Below are positions 24,880 through 38,862 of a stretch of DNA of 64,000 nucleotides, piece after piece (position 1 is the first letter of the stretch; each line of letters starts with the position of its first letter). The notes beneath the pieces were generated by a model. It saw only the letters and a list, made by a program, of their open reading frames with translations. It had not been told where the DNA came from and searched no databases. A program made the position numbers and the translations under genes. Source of the DNA: Bradyrhizobium sp. B097 (GTDB taxonomy: Bacteria; Pseudomonadota; Alphaproteobacteria; Rhizobiales; Xanthobacteraceae); assembly GCF_038957035.1 (NCBI RefSeq), contig NZ_CP152412.1, positions 3,902,501 through 3,966,500 on the forward strand, given 5' to 3'.

Positions 24880-26940
24880 ATGGCGCCAAGACCTCCTGCA
24901 TCAGACGATCCGAATCGATCGGCCGCCGACGATCCCGAGCTGAAGAAAAAGTCTGCGGCCGCGGCCGCGGCCGGTCCGCCTGCGGCAACCGCCTCCGCCA
25001 AGCCGGCCTCCGCCAAGCCCGCTGCCGCGCCGGCCGATGACGACGATGATGAGGACGAGGACGACGAGTTCGAGCTCGACGACGATGATGACGAGGACCT
25101 CGTCGTCTTCACCGCCAGGGAAGCCGCCGGCGCGCTCTCTACGATCTTCAGCTTCGTCAAGCCGATCCTGACCAACTACAAGAAGCCGCTCGCCTTCGTC
25201 GCGATCGGCGTGCTGGTCGAGACGTTGTTCAACGTCATCATGCCGCTCAGCCTGAAATTCCTGATCGACGACGCGCTCGGCGAGGAGGATTTCCAGGCCC
25301 TTTACAAGATCCTCGGCGTGCTCGCGATCGCCGGCATCGTCACCTCGATCATCGCGGTCTGGTACGAGCGCTGGGATGCGCGGCTCGGCGCGGGCATCAT
25401 CGCCGACGTCCGGACCCGCATCTTCGACCACGTCCAGAACCTGCCGTCAGCCTATTTCGCCCGCACCAAGCGCGGCGAGATCCTGTCGCGTTTCTCGATC
25501 GATCTGTCGGCCTTCGAGGGCTCGGTCAAGACCTTCGCCAACAGCGCGGCGCTGCCGGGCCTCGAGCTGATCGCCGGCATCATCCTGATGCTGTTCCTGA
25601 ACTGGCAGCTTGCCGTGGTCGCCTTGCTGGTGTTTCCGATCACGCTGATCGGGCCGCGCATCCTGACGCCGAAGGCGGTGCTGGCCAATTACGAGCAGAA
25701 GCAGAACGAAGCCGCGCTGCTCGGCATGGTGCAGGAGAACGTCGCGGCCCAGGCGGTGGTCAAGGCGTTCAACCTGCAGCGCCGGGCGCTCGGCTGGTTC
25801 ACGCTGCGCAACCGCGACGTCCGCGCCAAGGCCGCGTCAGCCATGTTCCTGTCGACAATGGTGGAGCGCACCGTCACCATCGCGGTGCTGCTGCTTCACC
25901 TCGTGGTGCTGGCGATCGGCGCCTATCTCGCCACCAAGGGGCAGATCACGGTCGGCACCTTCGTGACCTTCGAGAGCGCATTCTGGGAGGTGTCGTACAA
26001 CATCGCCCATCTCATGCATTTCATCCCGGTGTCGATCCAGTCGGCGGCGGCAGTGCGGCATATCCAGGAGCTGCTCGACGAGCCGACCCGCGGCGCCGAC
26101 CGTCCCGGCGCGCCGGATCTGCCGCGCATCACCAACGACATCTCCTTCGACCGCGTCACCTTCCAGTATGAGGGGGCGCAGACGCCGGTGCTCGACAATC
26201 TCAGCCTCAAGCTCAATGCCGGCAAGAGCATTGCGATCGTCGGTCCCAGCGGCTCCGGCAAGAGCACGCTGATCAACCTGATCCTGCGGCTCTACGTGCC
26301 GGATGAGGGCCGTGTTGCCATCGACGGCGTCGACATCCGCCGGGTGACGCGCGAGTCGCTGCGGGCCAGCATGGCGGTCGTGTTCCAGGAGAACATGCTG
26401 TTCAACATGTCGATCCGCGAGAACATCCGGCTCGGCAAGGAAGGGGCCACCGACGCGGAGGTCGAGGACGCCGCCAGGAAGGCCGAGATCCATCGCTACA
26501 TCATGAGCCTGCCGCAGCGCTACGACACGCCGGTCGGCGAACGCGGCGACACCTTGTCCGGCGGCCAGCGCCAGCGCATAGCGATCGCGCGCGCGATCAT
26601 CCGCAACCCGTCCGTGCTGCTGCTCGACGAGGCGACCTCGGCGCTCGACCAGACCACGGAGGCGGCGATCAACCGCACGCTGCTCAAGGTGGCCGAGGGC
26701 CGCACCATGATCTGGTCGACGCACCGACTGGCCTCGGTGGTCGAGATGGACGAGATCATCGTGATCTCCGGCGGCAGGGCGATCGAACGCGGCTCGCATG
26801 AGGAACTGCTGGCCCTGAATGGCGTCTACCGCAGGCTGTGGGACGACCAGGGGCATGTCCATCACGACGCGGACGACGAGGATGACGACGACGCGGACGA
26901 TGATGAAGACGACGAAGATGAGGACGAAGACGAGGCGTGA
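24880..26940 (+). CDS. ABC exporter (fused permease-ATPase) with Asp/Glu-rich N- and C-terminal tails
   Basis: A 686-residue half-transporter. Residues 1-50 are Ala/Pro/Lys-rich, 53-73 almost all Asp/Glu, then a six-helix membrane domain (about 90-390) and an ATPase domain: Walker A GPSGSGKS at 455-462, signature LSGGQRQR from 559, Walker B VLLLDEATSALD from 579 and the H-loop STHRL. The last 25 residues are again nearly all acidic after a HVHH segment. It is of the lipid or peptide exporter type and would act as a homodimer in the inner membrane. It lies 143 bp after the FAD/methyltransferase gene on the same strand, so it may export that enzyme's product. The ribosome-binding site is weak. 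Confidence 0.88.
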   Translation: MAPRPPASDDPNRSAADDPELKKKSAAAAAAGPPAATASAKPASAKPAAAPADDDDDEDEDDEFELDDDDDEDLVVFTAREAAGALSTIFSFVKPILTNYKKPLAFVAIGVLVETLFNVIMPLSLKFLIDDALGEEDFQALYKILGVLAIAGIVTSIIAVWYERWDARLGAGIIADVRTRIFDHVQNLPSAYFARTKRGEILSRFSIDLSAFEGSVKTFANSAALPGLELIAGIILMLFLNWQLAVVALLVFPITLIGPRILTPKAVLANYEQKQNEAALLGMVQENVAAQAVVKAFNLQRRALGWFTLRNRDVRAKAASAMFLSTMVERTVTIAVLLLHLVVLAIGAYLATKGQITVGTFVTFESAFWEVSYNIAHLMHFIPVSIQSAAAVRHIQELLDEPTRGADRPGAPDLPRITNDISFDRVTFQYEGAQTPVLDNLSLKLNAGKSIAIVGPSGSGKSTLINLILRLYVPDEGRVAIDGVDIRRVTRESLRASMAVVFQENMLFNMSIRENIRLGKEGATDAEVEDAARKAEIHRYIMSLPQRYDTPVGERGDTLSGGQRQRIAIARAIIRNPSVLLLDEATSALDQTTEAAINRTLLKVAEGRTMIWSTHRLASVVEMDEIIVISGGRAIERGSHEELLALNGVYRRLWDDQGHVHHDADDEDDDDADDDEDDEDEDEDEA

Positions 26941-26975
26941 GTCCCGCGCCGTGTCGCCGGCGATGGCCGGGCGCT

Positions 26976-27036
26976 GGAATCTTGTTTGACGCGCTTTCTT
27001 TACGCGAACCGGTATCCACTTCGCTCGAAAACGCTC
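26976..27036 (-). repeat. dispersed rhizobial-type repeat, copy B
   Basis: On the minus strand it reads GAGCGTTTTCGAGCGAAGTGG and onward to CAAGATTCC. It aligns with copy A at 10992-11050. It lies in the convergent gap between the ABC exporter and the flavoprotein. Confidence 0.7.
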
Positions 27037-27051
27037 CTGCTGACCACGCCC

Positions 27052-28260
27052 TTACGCCCGGTCGGCGGCGTGCGGACGTTGCCGGAAGTGATTGGCGGAC
27101 CGTGTCGCTGACGCTGCCTGCGGGCCGTGCAGCCGGCGCAGCGTGCCCCGGCCGAGATAGCCGAGGAAGCGCGCCCAGCGCTGGGCCTGCCAGTAGGGCC
27201 CGCTGCCGATCGACACCTCGCGGAAGTTGAATGCCTTGGCATTCGACCAGGCGTCGCACTCCGTCTTGACCGGATCGTCGTAGAACGCCGTGATCTTCTC
27301 CTCGCCCATGCCGTCGGTCGCAAGCCAGGCCGGGATATGGACATTGCAGAGCTGGGATACGTCGGTGAACACCTTGTCGGTCCCGGTGCCGGTGACGGGG
27401 CAGGTGCTGGCGAAGGCGTCGCCGACCAGCACGACACCGGCCTGCCGATAGCCGGTGCTGACATAGACGTCGGCGGGCCTGATCTTGATGTCGCCGGCGA
27501 CGTCGAACTCACCGGTGAGCCGGCGCAGCCGCGGCAGCGCAGCGTTCAGCGTCTCGACCGGATTGCGCCGCATCGCCCGCAGCCACGGATCGTCGGCCGG
27601 GCGGTAGGTGAACAGGTTGGCGCGCATCCGGTTTCCGACCGGAAACAGCGTGATGTAAGGGATGCGGTCGCTCGGCCGCTCCGAAAAGTAGGTCATGGCC
27701 GCGAACGGGAAGGCGGGGCGGCCGACGGGGACGAAATCGAAGCCGATCGAGATCGAGTGGCAGAAGCTGGTCACCAGCCGCTCGATGCCGAGCATCCGGC
27801 GCAGCCCGACATTCAGGCCGTTGGCGAGCACCACGAGGCGCGCCGAGATCTCCTCGCCGCCAGAAAGCACCAGCCGCTGCCGCTCGGAGCTGGTCGCGAC
27901 ATTGACGACCTTGTCGCGGATGAATTCCGCCGGCCCCGCGATCTCGGCCCGAATCGCAGTGATCAGCGCGTCGTACATGATGCCGTATTGCCGGCTCGGC
28001 TGCCGGTCGAGCAGACGGCCGAATCGCGCGATCCAGTTCTCGCCGTCGAGCGTCGCCGAACGCAGCACGGATTCGGCAATCCCGGTGCGGGCGAATCGCG
28101 CGAGCTGCAGGTCGCCACCGACCTTTTCGACGCGGAAGTCGAACGGATAGACCTGATGGGGGTCGATCAGGACGCTCGGTATCCCGGCACGGCCGAGCAT
28201 GGCGGCCGCGGTCGAGCCCGCAAGACCTCCGCCGATGATCGCGATGTCGGTGTACCGCAT
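27052..28260 (-). CDS. FAD-dependent oxidoreductase (monooxygenase/halogenase-like)
   Basis: A 402-residue flavoprotein of the PHBH/geranylgeranyl-reductase fold. The N-terminus has DIAIIGGGLAGSTAAAMLGRAG, the dinucleotide-binding turn, and the second FAD motif is VVLVGDAFASTCPVTGTGTD. No W-x-W-x-I-P halogenase motif is visible, so hydroxylase or reductase activity is as likely as halogenation. The ATG at 28260 has GGAAAA upstream. It converges on the ABC exporter and may belong with the two preceding genes functionally, though it is on the other strand. Confidence 0.85.
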   Translation of the reverse strand: MRYTDIAIIGGGLAGSTAAAMLGRAGIPSVLIDPHQVYPFDFRVEKVGGDLQLARFARTGIAESVLRSATLDGENWIARFGRLLDRQPSRQYGIMYDALITAIRAEIAGPAEFIRDKVVNVATSSERQRLVLSGGEEISARLVVLANGLNVGLRRMLGIERLVTSFCHSISIGFDFVPVGRPAFPFAAMTYFSERPSDRIPYITLFPVGNRMRANLFTYRPADDPWLRAMRRNPVETLNAALPRLRRLTGEFDVAGDIKIRPADVYVSTGYRQAGVVLVGDAFASTCPVTGTGTDKVFTDVSQLCNVHIPAWLATDGMGEEKITAFYDDPVKTECDAWSNAKAFNFREVSIGSGPYWQAQRWARFLGYLGRGTLRRLHGPQAASATRSANHFRQRPHAADRA

Positions 28261-28960
28261 GACGTTTTCCGTGGCCGTAGACCGCAATTTTTGCGCTGCG
28301 AATGGCAAATAAAGGCTTAGTTTCGAAATTCGCCTTCAGGTCCAAGTTGGGGAGAATTGTTTCTAATCATATTTTACCCGGATATAATATGATTCCGTTG
28401 GCGTGCCCGAGATTCGGATTCGGGCGAGGGGAGTCGCAGACGCTGTCATATTTTGACGCCCGGCGAGCGCTGCGAAATGCGAAATCTGCAAGCGCCAGAG
28501 GCGTTTCTTTGCTTGTCGTTTTGCTTGACTTCACTATCTCTCGATTATACAAGGCGCTCACTTAACGACAGGCGGTGAGCTACGCCAGCGTCGGAACGGA
28601 ACACCCCAAGGCCCTTTTTCAGGCGCCGGCCGGGCACCAACCTCGACGAATGCCGCTCAAACGCTGTCGATGATAGCTAGGCAATGCCAGGACGATTTTG
28701 GTTCTCTTGAGCACGTCCTCTTGAGAGTGAATTCGGATGCATGACCTCGGTGGCGGACCGGACAGCGAACGCTGAACGGTTCGGAATCGCGGTCCTCTGT
28801 GGCGTCGATGCGCTTTCCGCTCAGTGATGAGTGGTTGGCGCGATTTCGCTTTGCGCGGGTGTTTGTTCCGTGTCGAGCGGGCCGTACGGGACGGCTAGTC
28901 CTGAGAAGAAATTTGCGGAGCCATTCTAGGTTTCCGCGCGAACTAAAGGGTGAAGGCTGC
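28261..28960. other. 700-base intergenic region before the str operon
   Basis: No credible gene. Part of it (28340-28400 and 28505-28560) is visibly richer in A and T than the surroundings. It holds the candidate rpsL promoter at 28525-28551, which would give a leader of about 400 bases. The rest is unremarkable. Confidence 0.5.
28525..28551 (+). promoter_or_regulatory. candidate promoter for rpsL-rpsG-fusA-tuf
   Basis: TTGACT (28525-28530) and TATACA (28546-28551) in an AT-rich patch. The spacer is 15 bases, shorter than ideal, so confidence is moderate. Confidence 0.4.
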
Positions 28961-29332
28961 ATGCCGACGATCAACCAGCTGATCGCAAAACCACGTGAAG
29001 TGCAGAAGTCGCGCAAGAAGGTGCCGGCGCTGCAGCAGTCGCCGCAGAAGCGCGGCGTGTGCACGCGCGTCTACACCACGACCCCGAAGAAGCCGAACTC
29101 GGCGCTTCGTAAGGTCGCGAAGGTGCGCCTGACCAACGGCTTCGAGGTGATCGGCTACATCCCGGGTGAAGGCCATAACCTGCAGGAGCACTCGGTGGTC
29201 ATGATCCGCGGCGGCCGCGTCAAGGACTTGCCCGGCGTGCGCTACCACATCCTCCGTGGCGTGCTGGATACCCAGGGCGTCAAGAACCGTAAGCAGCGTC
29301 GTTCGAAGTACGGCGCAAAGCGTCCGAAGTAA
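28961..29332 (+). CDS. rpsL: 30S ribosomal protein S12
   Basis: The 123-residue S12 of the decoding centre. Lys43 (TTPKKPNSA) and Lys88 (RVKDLPG) are the residues of streptomycin-sensitive ribosomes, so no resistance change is seen. The start is the ATG at 28961 with GGGTGAAGG upstream; the reading frame is open far upstream but that part is not S12-like. First gene of the str operon. Confidence 0.98.
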   Translation: MPTINQLIAKPREVQKSRKKVPALQQSPQKRGVCTRVYTTTPKKPNSALRKVAKVRLTNGFEVIGYIPGEGHNLQEHSVVMIRGGRVKDLPGVRYHILRGVLDTQGVKNRKQRRSKYGAKRPK

Positions 29333-29818
<486 letters not shown>

Positions 29819-29848
29819 CGGCGAAACACGGAATTTAAGGAACAGCCT

Positions 29849-31921
<2,073 letters not shown>

Positions 31922-31961
31922 TTGTCGTTGGTTAGCAACTAACGACTGAACGGAGAGTCAA

Positions 31962-33152
<1,191 letters not shown>

Positions 33153-33173
33153 GGGTGGATCAGTCAGTTTGCA

Positions 33174-33195
33174 GCGGGTGGGTTCGCCCACCCGC
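33174..33195 (+). other. UUCG-tetraloop hairpin between tuf and rpsJ
   Basis: A perfect nine-pair stem (GCGGGTGGG / CCCACCCGC) capped by TTCG, 22 bases after the tuf stop. No U-tract follows, so it probably acts as a partial terminator or a processing and stability element between the str and S10 units. Confidence 0.6.
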
Positions 33196-33246
33196 CGCTC
33201 ACCACTCGCTATTCGCTAATTGAGCGACGAAGAAAGAGATACGGCA

Positions 33247-33555
33247 ATGAACGGCCAAAACATTCGCATCCGTCTCAAGGCGTTCGACCATCGAATCCTC
33301 GATACGTCGACCCGTGAGATCGTGAACACGGCGAAGCGCACCGGTGCGCAGGTTCGCGGACCGATTCCGCTGCCGACCCGCATCGAGAAGTTCACCGTCA
33401 ACCGTTCGCCGCACGTTGACAAGAAGAGCCGCGAGCAATTCGAGATGCGCACTCACAAGCGCCTCCTCGACATTGTCGACCCGACCCCGCAGACCGTCGA
33501 TGCGCTGATGAAGCTCGACCTGGCCGCCGGTGTCGATGTCGAGATCAAGCTCTAA
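33247..33555 (+). CDS. rpsJ: 30S ribosomal protein S10
   Basis: The 102-residue S10, also the NusE antitermination partner that binds NusB and NusG. It begins [16 protein letters not shown]; the frame is open from 33220 but only the ATG at 33247 gives a normal S10. First gene of the S10 operon. Confidence 0.98.
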
Positions 33556-33609
33556 GGTTTTGGATTTTTACGTCCGCCGCTTGCGGACAGAAAGACAGGA
33601 AGCACGCCG

Positions 33610-34329
33610 ATGCGCTCCGGAGTGATCGCACAAAAGGTCGGGATGACGCGGGTCTTTACGGAGACCGGCGAGCATATCCCTGTGACCGTGCTGAAGTTGG
33701 GCAACTGCCAGGTGCTGGGCCACCGCACGACCGAGAAGAACGGCTATGTCGCTCTTCAGCTCGGCTCGGGCGCCCGCAAGACGGTGTACATGCCGAAGGC
33801 CGAACGCGGCCAGTTCGCGGTCGCCAAGGTCGAGCCGAAGCGCAAGGTCGCCGAGTTCCGCGTGTCCGAGGACGCGCTGATCCCGGTCGGCGCGGAAATC
33901 CAGGCGGACCATTTCGTGGTCGGCCAGTTTGTCGACGTGACCGGCACCTCGATCGGTAAGGGCTTCGCCGGCGGCATGAAGCGCTGGAATTTCGGCGGTC
34001 TGCGCGCCACCCACGGCGTGTCGGTCTCGCATCGTTCGATCGGTTCGACCGGTGGCCGTCAGGACCCCGGCAAGACCTTCAAGAACAAGAAGATGCCCGG
34101 TCACATGGGCGTCGACCGCATCACCACGCTGAATCTGCGGGTGGTTTCGACCGACGTCGAGCGCGGCCTGATCCTCGTCGAAGGCGCCGTTCCCGGCTCC
34201 AAGGGCGGCTGGATCTCGGTGCGCGACGCGGTCAAGAAGCCGCTGCCGAAGGAAGCCCCGAAGCCCGGCAAGTTCAAGGTCGCCGGCGGTGAAGCTGCCG
34301 AGGCTGTAGCCGAGAAGGAGGGCGTGTGA
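33610..34329 (+). CDS. rplC: 50S ribosomal protein L3
   Basis: The 239-residue L3, an early assembly protein reaching the peptidyl-transferase centre. The signature around [19 protein letters not shown] is present. It is about 30 residues longer than E. coli L3, with a C-terminal Lys/Pro/Ala/Glu-rich tail after VKKPLP, a usual alphaproteobacterial extension. It stops one base before rplD. Confidence 0.98.
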   Translation: MRSGVIAQKVGMTRVFTETGEHIPVTVLKLGNCQVLGHRTTEKNGYVALQLGSGARKTVYMPKAERGQFAVAKVEPKRKVAEFRVSEDALIPVGAEIQADHFVVGQFVDVTGTSIGKGFAGGMKRWNFGGLRATHGVSVSHRSIGSTGGRQDPGKTFKNKKMPGHMGVDRITTLNLRVVSTDVERGLILVEGAVPGSKGGWISVRDAVKKPLPKEAPKPGKFKVAGGEAAEAVAEKEGV

Positions 34330-34330
34330 G

Positions 34331-34951
34331 ATGGAACTGAAAGTCACCACCCTTGAAGGCAAGGACGCCGGTTCGGTTCAGCTGTCGGACGAGATCTTTG
34401 GTCTCGAGCCGCGCAAGGACATCATCCAGCGTTGCGTGCAGTGGCAGCTCAACAAGCGCCAGGCCGGCACGCACAAGGCCCAGGGCCGCGCCGACGTGTG
34501 GCGCACCGGCAAGAAGATGTACAAGCAGAAGGGCACCGGCGGCGCCCGTCACGGCTCGGCCCGCGTGCCGCAGTTCCGCGGCGGTGGCCGTGCATTCGGT
34601 CCGGTGGTTCGCTCCCATGCGACCGACCTGCCGAAGAAGGTGCGGGCGCTCGCGCTGAAGCATGCGCTGTCGGCCAAGGCCAAGGACGGCGGGCTGATCG
34701 TGATCGACAATGCGCAGCTCGAGGCCGCCAAGACCAAGGCGCTGCTCGGTCACTTCTCGGGCCTCGGCCTGACCAACGCGCTGATCATCGACGGCGCCGA
34801 ACTGAACAACGGTTTCGCGACCGCGGCCCGCAACATCCCGAACATCGACGTGCTGCCGATCCAGGGCATCAACGTCTACGACATTCTCCGCCGCCACAAG
34901 CTGGTGCTGACCAAGGCTGCGGTTGATGCGCTGGAGGCGCGCTTCAAATGA
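34331..34951 (+). CDS. rplD: 50S ribosomal protein L4
   Basis: The 206-residue L4, lining the exit tunnel. The extended loop is present ([20 protein letters not shown]). In E. coli L4 also represses the S10 operon. Its last codon overlaps the start of rplW by four bases. Confidence 0.98.
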   Translation: MELKVTTLEGKDAGSVQLSDEIFGLEPRKDIIQRCVQWQLNKRQAGTHKAQGRADVWRTGKKMYKQKGTGGARHGSARVPQFRGGGRAFGPVVRSHATDLPKKVRALALKHALSAKAKDGGLIVIDNAQLEAAKTKALLGHFSGLGLTNALIIDGAELNNGFATAARNIPNIDVLPIQGINVYDILRRHKLVLTKAAVDALEARFK

Positions 34952-35247
34952 AGAACATCGATCCGCGCCACTACGACGTCATCATCTCGCCGGTCGTGAC
35001 GGAAAAGGCGACGCTCGCCTCCGAGCACAACAAGGTGATGTTCAAGGTCGCCGGCAAGGCGACCAAGCCGCAGATCAAGGAAGCGGTCGAGAAGCTGTTC
35101 GACGTCAAGGTGAAGAGCGTCAACACTCTCGTTCGCAAGGGCAAGACCAAGGTGTTCCGCGGCAATCTCGGTTCGCAGTCGGACTCCAAGCGCGCGATCG
35201 TGACCCTTGAAGAGGGCCACCGCATCGACGTGACTACCGGACTATAA
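34948..35247 (+). CDS. rplW: 50S ribosomal protein L23
   Basis: The 99-residue L23 at the exit-tunnel mouth, docking site of trigger factor and SRP. It opens with [18 protein letters not shown], the conserved segment. The ATGA overlap with rplD indicates translational coupling. Confidence 0.98.
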   Translation: MKNIDPRHYDVIISPVVTEKATLASEHNKVMFKVAGKATKPQIKEAVEKLFDVKVKSVNTLVRKGKTKVFRGNLGSQSDSKRAIVTLEEGHRIDVTTGL

Positions 35248-35259
35248 GGCGCAACGACG

Positions 35260-36093
35260 ATGGCATTGAAAACCTACAATCCCACGACGCCGGGCCAGCG
35301 CCAGCTGGTCATGGTCGATCGTTCGGCGCTCTACAAGGGCAAGCCGGTGAAGACCCTGACCGAGGGCAAGCTCGGCAATGGCGGTCGCAACAACACCGGT
35401 CGCATCACCGTGCGTTTCCGCGGCGGCGGCCACAAGAAGGCCTACCGCACCGTCGACTTCCGCCGCGACAAGGTGGACATGCCGGCGGTCGTGGAGCGGC
35501 TCGAGTACGATCCGAACCGCACCGCGTTCATCGCGCTGATCAAGTATCAGGACGGCGAGCTGGCCTACATCCTGGCGCCGCAGCGTCTGGCGGCGGGCGA
35601 CACCGTGGTCGCCGGCAACTATGTCGACGTGAAGCCGGGCAACGTCATGCCGCTCGGCAACATGCCGGTCGGCACGATCGTGCACAACATCGAGCTGAAG
35701 ATCGGCAAGGGCGGCCAGCTGGCGCGCTCCGCCGGCACTTATGCCCAGATCGTCGGCCGCGACCAGGACTACGTCATCGTCCGCCTGAACTCGGGCGAGC
35801 AGCGTCTCGTGCACGGCCGTTGCCGCGGCACGATCGGCGCGGTCTCGAACCCCGATCACATGAACATCTCGATCGGCAAGGCCGGTCGTACCCGCTGGCT
35901 CGGCTGGCGTCCGCACAACCGCGGCGTCGTCATGAACCCGATCGATCACCCGCACGGCGGTGGTGAAGGTCGTACCTCGGGCGGTCGCCACCCGGTTACT
36001 CCGTGGGGCAAGCCGACCAAGGGCAAGAAGACCCGCACCAACAAGTCGACCAACAAATTCATTCTCCTCAGCCGCCACAAGCGGAAGAAGTAA
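35260..36093 (+). CDS. rplB: 50S ribosomal protein L2
   Basis: The 277-residue L2, needed for subunit joining and peptidyl transfer. The region with the key histidine ([21 protein letters not shown]) is intact. It lies 12 bases after rplW. Confidence 0.98.
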   Translation: MALKTYNPTTPGQRQLVMVDRSALYKGKPVKTLTEGKLGNGGRNNTGRITVRFRGGGHKKAYRTVDFRRDKVDMPAVVERLEYDPNRTAFIALIKYQDGELAYILAPQRLAAGDTVVAGNYVDVKPGNVMPLGNMPVGTIVHNIELKIGKGGQLARSAGTYAQIVGRDQDYVIVRLNSGEQRLVHGRCRGTIGAVSNPDHMNISIGKAGRTRWLGWRPHNRGVVMNPIDHPHGGGEGRTSGGRHPVTPWGKPTKGKKTRTNKSTNKFILLSRHKRKK

Positions 36094-36105
36094 GGAACGC
36101 CGGAC

Positions 36106-36384
36106 ATGGTTCGTTCAGTCTGGAAAGGCCCGTTCGTCGAGGGTTCTCTGCTCAAGAAGGCAGATGCCGCGCGCGCGTCCGGCCGTCACGACGTCATCAA
36201 GATCTGGAGCCGTCGCTCCACCATCCTGCCGCAGTTCGTCGGCCTGACCTTCGGTGTCTACAACGGCCAGAAGCATGTGCCGGTGGCGATCAACGAGGAA
36301 ATGGTGGGTCACAAGTTCGGCGAGTTCTCGCCGACCCGGACCTTCCACGGCCACTCGGGCGACAAGAAAGCCAAGAAGGCTTGA
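36106..36384 (+). CDS. rpsS: 30S ribosomal protein S19
   Basis: The 92-residue S19 of the 30S head. It opens [19 protein letters not shown] and ends with the conserved [13 protein letters not shown]. It is 12 bases after rplB. Confidence 0.98.
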   Translation: MVRSVWKGPFVEGSLLKKADAARASGRHDVIKIWSRRSTILPQFVGLTFGVYNGQKHVPVAINEEMVGHKFGEFSPTRTFHGHSGDKKAKKA

Positions 36385-36394
36385 GGAATAGACG

Positions 36395-36781
36395 ATGAGC
36401 AAACCAAAGCGCGAACGTAGCCTCGCGGACAATGAGGCCAAGGCCGTCGCCCGCATGCTGCGCGTCAGCCCGCAGAAGCTCAACCTGGTGGCGCAGCTGA
36501 TCCGCGGCCGCAAGGCTTCGGCTGCGCTCGCCGACCTGCAGTTCTCGCGCAAGCGGATCGCGGTCGACGTCAAGAAGTGCCTGGAATCGGCGATCGCGAA
36601 CGCCGAGAACAACCATGACCTCGATGTCGACGATCTCGTCGTTGCCGAGGCGCATGTCGGCAATGGCATCGTGATGAAGCGTTTTGCTCCGCGCGGCCGT
36701 GGCCGTTCGGGCCGTGTGTTCAAACCGTTCTCGCACCTGACCATCGTGGTTCGTCAGGTCGAGGCCGAGGCAAGCGCCTAA
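36395..36781 (+). CDS. rplV: 50S ribosomal protein L22
   Basis: The 128-residue L22. The long beta hairpin entering the exit tunnel is present ([24 protein letters not shown]). The first 10 residues are a charged alphaproteobacterial extension. Confidence 0.98.
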   Translation: MSKPKRERSLADNEAKAVARMLRVSPQKLNLVAQLIRGRKASAALADLQFSRKRIAVDVKKCLESAIANAENNHDLDVDDLVVAEAHVGNGIVMKRFAPRGRGRSGRVFKPFSHLTIVVRQVEAEASA

Positions 36782-36801
36782 GAAGGGCGCAGGAGAAGAC
36801 G

Positions 36802-37503
36802 ATGGGTCAAAAGATCAATCCAATCGGGCTGCGTCTCGGCATCAACCGGACCTGGGACTCCCGTTGGTTCGCCGGCAAGCAGGAATACGGCAAGCTCCTG
36901 CACGAGGACGTCAAGATCCGCGAGATCCTGCACAAGGAGCTCAAGCAGGCGGCTGTCGCCCGCATCGTGATCGAGCGCCCGCACAAGAAGTGCCGCGTGA
37001 CGATCCACTCGGCCCGTCCGGGCGTCGTGATCGGCAAGAAGGGCGCCGACATCGACAAGCTGCGCAAGAAGGTTGCCGACATCACCTCGTCGGACGTCGT
37101 GATCAACATCGTCGAAATCCGCAAGCCGGAGCTCGACGCGACCCTGGTCGCTGAATCGATCGCCCAGCAGCTCGAGCGCCGCGTTGCGTTCCGCCGCGCC
37201 ATGAAGCGCGCCGTGCAGTCGGCGATGCGTCTCGGCGCCGAGGGCATCCGCATCAACTGCTCGGGCCGTCTCGGCGGCGCCGAAATCGCGCGCATGGAGT
37301 GGTATCGCGAAGGTCGCGTGCCGCTGCACACGCTGCGCGCCGACGTCGACTACGGCGTTGCCACCGCGTTCACGACCTTCGGCACCTGCGGCGTCAAGGT
37401 CTGGATCTTCAAGGGCGAGATCCTCGAGCACGATCCGATGGCCCAGGACAAGAAGATGGCCGAGGGCGACAACACGCCGCGTTCGCGCCGCGACGCCGCT
37501 TGA
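36802..37503 (+). CDS. rpsC: 30S ribosomal protein S3
   Basis: The 233-residue S3 at the mRNA entry site. It opens [20 protein letters not shown] and has the KH-domain GxxG loop ([13 protein letters not shown]). The C-terminal domain ([16 protein letters not shown]) is complete. It is 20 bases after rplV. Confidence 0.98.
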   Translation: MGQKINPIGLRLGINRTWDSRWFAGKQEYGKLLHEDVKIREILHKELKQAAVARIVIERPHKKCRVTIHSARPGVVIGKKGADIDKLRKKVADITSSDVVINIVEIRKPELDATLVAESIAQQLERRVAFRRAMKRAVQSAMRLGAEGIRINCSGRLGGAEIARMEWYREGRVPLHTLRADVDYGVATAFTTFGTCGVKVWIFKGEILEHDPMAQDKKMAEGDNTPRSRRDAA

Positions 37504-37533
37504 GGCAAAGCAGGAATTTGAGGGCTTAAAGCC

Positions 37534-37947
37534 ATGATGCAACCTAAGAAGACGAAGTTCCGGAAGGCGCATAAGGGCCGTATCCACGGCGTTGCGACCT
37601 CTGGCGCGACGTTGGCGTTCGGCCAGTTCGGCCTGAAGGCGATGGAGCCTGAGCGCGTCACCGCCCGTCAGATCGAAGCCGCCCGCCGCGCGCTGACCCG
37701 TCACATGAAGCGCGCCGGCCGCGTCTGGATCCGGGTGTTCCCGGACGTACCGGTGTCGAAGAAGCCCGCCGAAGTCCGCATGGGCTCCGGCAAGGGTGCG
37801 CCGGAATTGTGGGTGGTCCGGATCAAGCCGGGCCGCGTGATGTTCGAAATCGACGGCGTGCCGGTGCAGACCGCCAAGGAGGCGCTGTCGCTCGCCGCCG
37901 CCAAGCTGCCGATCAAGACGCGCTTCGTTGCGCGCATTGCGGAGTAA
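37534..37947 (+). CDS. rplP: 50S ribosomal protein L16
   Basis: The 137-residue L16, contacting the A-site tRNA. It reads [18 protein letters not shown] after a doubled ATG (37534 and 37537; either could start). The conserved [12 protein letters not shown] segment is present. Confidence 0.98.
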   Translation: MMQPKKTKFRKAHKGRIHGVATSGATLAFGQFGLKAMEPERVTARQIEAARRALTRHMKRAGRVWIRVFPDVPVSKKPAEVRMGSGKGAPELWVVRIKPGRVMFEIDGVPVQTAKEALSLAAAKLPIKTRFVARIAE

Positions 37948-37952
37948 TCGCC

Positions 37953-38159
37953 ATGGCCGAGATGAAAGTTGAAGACATTCGCGCGATGAGCGACGACCAG
38001 CGGGACGACGCGGTCCTTAACCTGAAGAAGGAACGCTTCAACCTGCGTTTCCAGCGCGCCACCGGGCAGCTGGAGAACACGTCGCGGATGCGGGAAGCCC
38101 GCCGCGATATCGCTCGTATCAAGACCATCGCCGCGCAGCTGCGCGCGAAGAAGAAGTAA
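37953..38159 (+). CDS. rpmC: 50S ribosomal protein L29
   Basis: The 68-residue two-helix L29 near the exit tunnel. It reads [20 protein letters not shown] and has the family segment [19 protein letters not shown]. It starts five bases after rplP. Confidence 0.97.
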   Translation: MAEMKVEDIRAMSDDQRDDAVLNLKKERFNLRFQRATGQLENTSRMREARRDIARIKTIAAQLRAKKK

Positions 38160-38169
38160 GGGGCCAGCT

Positions 38170-38418
38170 ATGCCGAAACGTACTCTGCAGGGCGTGGTCG
38201 TGAGCGACAAGCAAGCCAAGACCGTGGTGGTGCGCGTCGATCGCCGCTTCACCCACCCGATCTACAAGAAGACGATCCGCCGTTCCAAGAACTACCACGC
38301 GCACGACGAGGACAATCAGTTCAAGCCGGGCGACATGGTCTGGATCGAGGAATCGAAGCCGATCTCGAAGCTGAAGCGCTGGACCGTGGTCCGGGGCGAA
38401 CACAAGAAAACGGCCTGA
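38170..38418 (+). CDS. rpsQ: 30S ribosomal protein S17
   Basis: The 82-residue OB-fold S17. It opens [21 protein letters not shown] and includes the family segment [11 protein letters not shown]. Last gene of the S10 series here. Confidence 0.98.
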   Translation: MPKRTLQGVVVSDKQAKTVVVRVDRRFTHPIYKKTIRRSKNYHAHDEDNQFKPGDMVWIEESKPISKLKRWTVVRGEHKKTA

Positions 38419-38421
38419 TTA

Positions 38422-38438
38422 CTTCGGCCTGGCCGAAG
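38422..38438 (+). other. short palindromic hairpin between rpsQ and rplN
   Basis: CTTCGGCC and GGCCGAAG around a single base, so a seven-pair stem with a three-base loop forms four bases after the rpsQ stop. No U-tract. It marks the junction of the S10 and spc gene series. Confidence 0.5.
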
Positions 38439-38493
38439 ACATTCAGGGAAATTTTGGGCGCGCTAAAGCGCAGAAAGAGGACGAGGTGCATCA

Positions 38494-38862
38494 ATGATTC
38501 AGATGCAGACCAACCTCGACGTGGCCGATAATTCAGGCGCACGCCGTGTCATGTGCATCAAGGTTCTTGGAGGTTCCAAGCGCCGCTATGCCACCGTGGG
38601 CGACGTTATCGTTGTGTCGATCAAGGAAGCCATTCCGCGTGGCAAGGTGAAGAAGGGCGACGTGATGAAGGCCGTCGTGGTTCGGGTCCGCAAGGACATC
38701 CGCCGCGCCGACGGTTCGGTCATCCGTTTCGACCGCAACGCCGCCGTGCTGATCAACAATCAGTCCGAGCCGGTCGGCACCCGTATCTTCGGGCCGGTGC
38801 CGCGCGAGCTGCGCGCCAAGAACCACATGAAGATCATTTCGCTTGCGCCGGAGGTGCTGTGA
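38494..38862 (+). CDS. rplN: 50S ribosomal protein L14
   Basis: The 122-residue L14 at the subunit interface. It opens [20 protein letters not shown] and keeps [13 protein letters not shown]. First gene of the spc series; its TGA overlaps the rplX start. Confidence 0.98.

Noticed and set aside
28302..28565. 87-residue frame before rpsL
   Set aside because: Overlaps the AT-rich promoter region, no ribosome-binding site and no family resemblance.
28961..29332. streptomycin-resistance allele of rpsL
   Set aside because: Lys43 and Lys88 are those of sensitive ribosomes.
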